6,567 bases of DNA from UBA4246 sp045113695 (lineage in GTDB: Bacteria; Bacillota; Clostridia; Christensenellales; Aristaeellaceae): the NCBI GenBank assembly GCA_045113695.1, contig JBGUJG010000032.1:1-6567 (forward strand), written 5' to 3'. The position numbers were made by a program, and so were the translations under genes. The notes under the pieces are model-generated. The model was given only the letters and a program-made list of their open reading frames with translations. It was not told where the DNA came from and ran no database searches. Below, piece by piece: positions 5,360-6,567 of this stretch (position 1 is the first letter of the stretch; each line of letters opens with the position of its first letter).

Positions 5360-6412
5360 ATGCGTATCCTGAAATTGCGGGGCTGTCTGCTGGCCGTCCT
5401 GCTGGCCGCGCTGACGCTTCCGGCGGTCTGCCTGGCCTGCGCGCCGCAGGAGGAACCGTTCTGCCGGGAGGACCTGCCGCCCGACGCCGTCTGGATGGAC
5501 GTCGTCTACCGCTCCTATGACCCGAAGGACATCCGGGTGACCCGGATCCTGACCCAGCCGCCGGGCGTTTCCCTGCGGGAAGGCCCTTCGGCAGCGGCCT
5601 CCAGGATCAGGGGGGTTCCCGCGGATACGGTGCTGGATGTTATCCGGCACGTCCCCGGCTGGTATTACGTACGCTACCGCGGGGATACGGGCTACGTGAA
5701 CGACAGCAGCGAGTTCGTCCTGATCATCGGCTGCATCACGCCCGAGCCGCAGACGCCGACCCCCACCCCGGTGGTGACCCCCACGCCGAAACCGGCCACC
5801 CCCACGCCCAACCGGAACCCCTCGGAGATGGCGATCCCCAGCCTCGGGGACAGGGTCTGCCGCGCCGGGGAAATGAGCCTGACCGTCTTCTGGACCCAGA
5901 CCCAGCTGGCGGCCACCGGACAGTGGTTCCAGGACGGCGGCTGTGCCGTCACCGGGGTGCTGGACGAAGCGACGATGTCCGCCGTCTCTGAGTTCATGGA
6001 AGCACAGGGATCCCCCGGTCACAGCGGGGAAATCGGTCAGGATGTGATCGACGGGCTGACGGACTTTCTGAGCAGCCGGACGGTCGCCGTGTACACGGGC
6101 GGGTTCTATGACGCGATGAGCGTCCTGATGGACGGCAGACCGGCAGACGTCATGACCCCCGTCGGCGGGACAGACTGGCAGGGCATTGTTCCCTCCGGGG
6201 AAAAGGTGCGCTGGGTGCAGACCTGCCTGGCCTTCCTGGGGTACTACAGCGGTCCCGTCAATGGAACTTACAATGAAGCAGCCCGGACGGCCGTCCGCTG
6301 GTTTGAACAGGACAATGGCTTTGAAGCGCAGGACACGGTGAACCTCGGCGTCGCCCGGGCGATGCTGGAAGCCTACTACTACAACCGGGGAGACCTGGGA
6401 CTGCTGCCGTAA
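5360..6412 (+). CDS. Secreted SH3b and peptidoglycan-binding-domain protein
   Basis: 350 residues; AAAGGA lies 9 bases before the ATG and 39 bases separate it from the previous stop. A signal peptide covers about 1-26. A bacterial SH3 domain spans about 61-122 (VSLREGPSAAASRIRGVPAD, then GWYYVRYRGDTGYVN), a fold that often binds cell-wall peptides. Residues 127-155 form a Thr/Pro linker with repeated TPTP units. A degenerate peptidoglycan-binding-like repeat follows at about 173-236 (TQLAATGQWF, then TGVLDEATMSAVSEF). A clear PG_binding_1 repeat lies at about 281-340 (VRWVQTCLAFLGYYSGPVNG, then ARTAVRWFEQDNGF). No amidase, peptidase or transpeptidase domain is present, so the protein probably binds the wall rather than cutting it. 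Being last in the operon, it may tether or position the exporter at peptidoglycan; this is inference. Eight cysteines are unusual for a secreted protein of this type. Confidence 0.87.
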   Translation: MRILKLRGCLLAVLLAALTLPAVCLACAPQEEPFCREDLPPDAVWMDVVYRSYDPKDIRVTRILTQPPGVSLREGPSAAASRIRGVPADTVLDVIRHVPGWYYVRYRGDTGYVNDSSEFVLIIGCITPEPQTPTPTPVVTPTPKPATPTPNRNPSEMAIPSLGDRVCRAGEMSLTVFWTQTQLAATGQWFQDGGCAVTGVLDEATMSAVSEFMEAQGSPGHSGEIGQDVIDGLTDFLSSRTVAVYTGGFYDAMSVLMDGRPADVMTPVGGTDWQGIVPSGEKVRWVQTCLAFLGYYSGPVNGTYNEAARTAVRWFEQDNGFEAQDTVNLGVARAMLEAYYYNRGDLGLLP

Positions 6413-6433
6413 CGGGCGTCCTCTCTCTTTTTC
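6398..6433 (+). terminator. Tentative terminator at the end of the operon
   Basis: GGAC (6398-6401) can pair with GTCC (6418-6421), with a short inner CCG/CGG stem around the stop codon. A pyrimidine-rich stretch (6422-6440, including TTTTT at 6428-6432) follows. The stem has internal loops and the U-run is interrupted by C, so this is weak as an intrinsic terminator. It is the best candidate after the last gene. Confidence 0.35.
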
Positions 6434-6452
6434 CTTCCCTGTCTCCATGGTC

Positions 6453-6500
6453 CGGGACTTTATCCCGCAAGGGGCTTCCCCGGTTTTACCCGGCAGCCCC
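6453..6500. repeat. Two hairpins in the 3' non-coding region
   Basis: The first is CGGGA (6453-6457) with TCCCG (6463-6467), loop of 5. The second is GGGGCT (6471-6476) with AGCCCC (6495-6500), enclosing an inner CCGG (6480-6483) and CCGG (6490-6493) with a 6-base loop. Neither is followed by a U-run on either strand. They could block 3' exonucleases or belong to a feature that continues beyond the window. Confidence 0.4.
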
Positions 6501-6530
6501 ATCTTCATGGGTAACGGTACCATTGTTTCC

Positions 6531-6567
6531 GGTAAAAACCGCCAAAAACTAAGGTAAAAACCCGCCC
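6531..6567. repeat. Direct repeat with phased A-tracts at the window edge
   Basis: GGTAAAAACCGCC (6531-6543) is repeated as GGTAAAAACCCGCCC (6553-6567), with another AAAAAC between them. The three five-A tracts are centred at 6536, 6546 and 6558, close to one helical turn apart, which favours DNA bending. GGTAAAAACCG can also pair with CGGTTTTACC at 6481-6490, apart from one bulged base. The repeat runs into the window edge, so its extent is unknown. Confidence 0.4.

Noticed and set aside
4133..6523. A 796-codon open frame on the minus strand
   Set aside because: It is antisense to two plus-strand genes with clear signal peptides, domains and ribosome binding sites. Its translation is Gly/Asp/Arg/His-rich low-complexity with no recognisable domain, as expected from an antisense frame in GC-rich DNA.
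1..6567. CRISPR array, tRNA, rRNA, insertion sequence or integrase
   Set aside because: I saw no regularly spaced repeats with spacers, no cloverleaf-like sequence, no transposase or integrase motifs and no terminal inverted repeats.

Overview
The window looks like chromosomal DNA from a GC-rich, monoderm, anaerobic Firmicute of the Clostridia type. The clues are the anaerobic ribonucleotide reductase, strong AGGAGG-type ribosome binding sites, sigma-A type promoters in an AT-rich intergenic gap, a Thr-Pro (TPTP) linker in a secreted SH3/peptidoglycan-binding protein, and export adaptors lacking the hairpin used to reach an outer-membrane channel. This assignment is inference; no rRNA or other taxonomic marker is present.

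Layout. Positions 1-899 (minus strand) hold the first 299 codons of nrdD, anaerobic ribonucleoside-triphosphate reductase, cut by the window edge. Positions 900-1190 are an AT-rich divergent control region with two good promoters. One fires left into nrdD (TTGACA, 17 bp, TATACT). The other fires right into a five-gene operon (TTGCCA, 17 bp, TATACT). The right-hand promoter has a perfect 10-bp direct repeat at 11-bp period just upstream of its -35 and a palindrome between -35 and -10, so it looks regulated. Positions 1191-6412 (plus strand) are five tightly packed genes: a membrane-anchored HlyD/MacA-type adaptor, a MacB/LolD-type ABC ATPase, a MacB-type FtsX-fold permease, a second, secreted adaptor-like protein with lipoyl-type segments, and a secreted protein with one SH3b domain, a Thr/Pro linker and two peptidoglycan-binding-like repeats. 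Positions 6413-6567 carry no gene; they contain a tentative terminator, two hairpins and an A-tract repeat.

How the genes may work together. Genes 1-3 make a standard MacAB-like mechanotransmission ABC exporter for a monoderm cell. Genes 4 and 5 are the unusual part: an additional soluble adaptor-like protein and a wall-binding protein, both exported. A reasonable inference is a transporter whose extracytoplasmic parts extend from the membrane to the peptidoglycan. The substrate cannot be read from the sequence. No rRNA, tRNA, CRISPR array, insertion sequence or integrase was seen.
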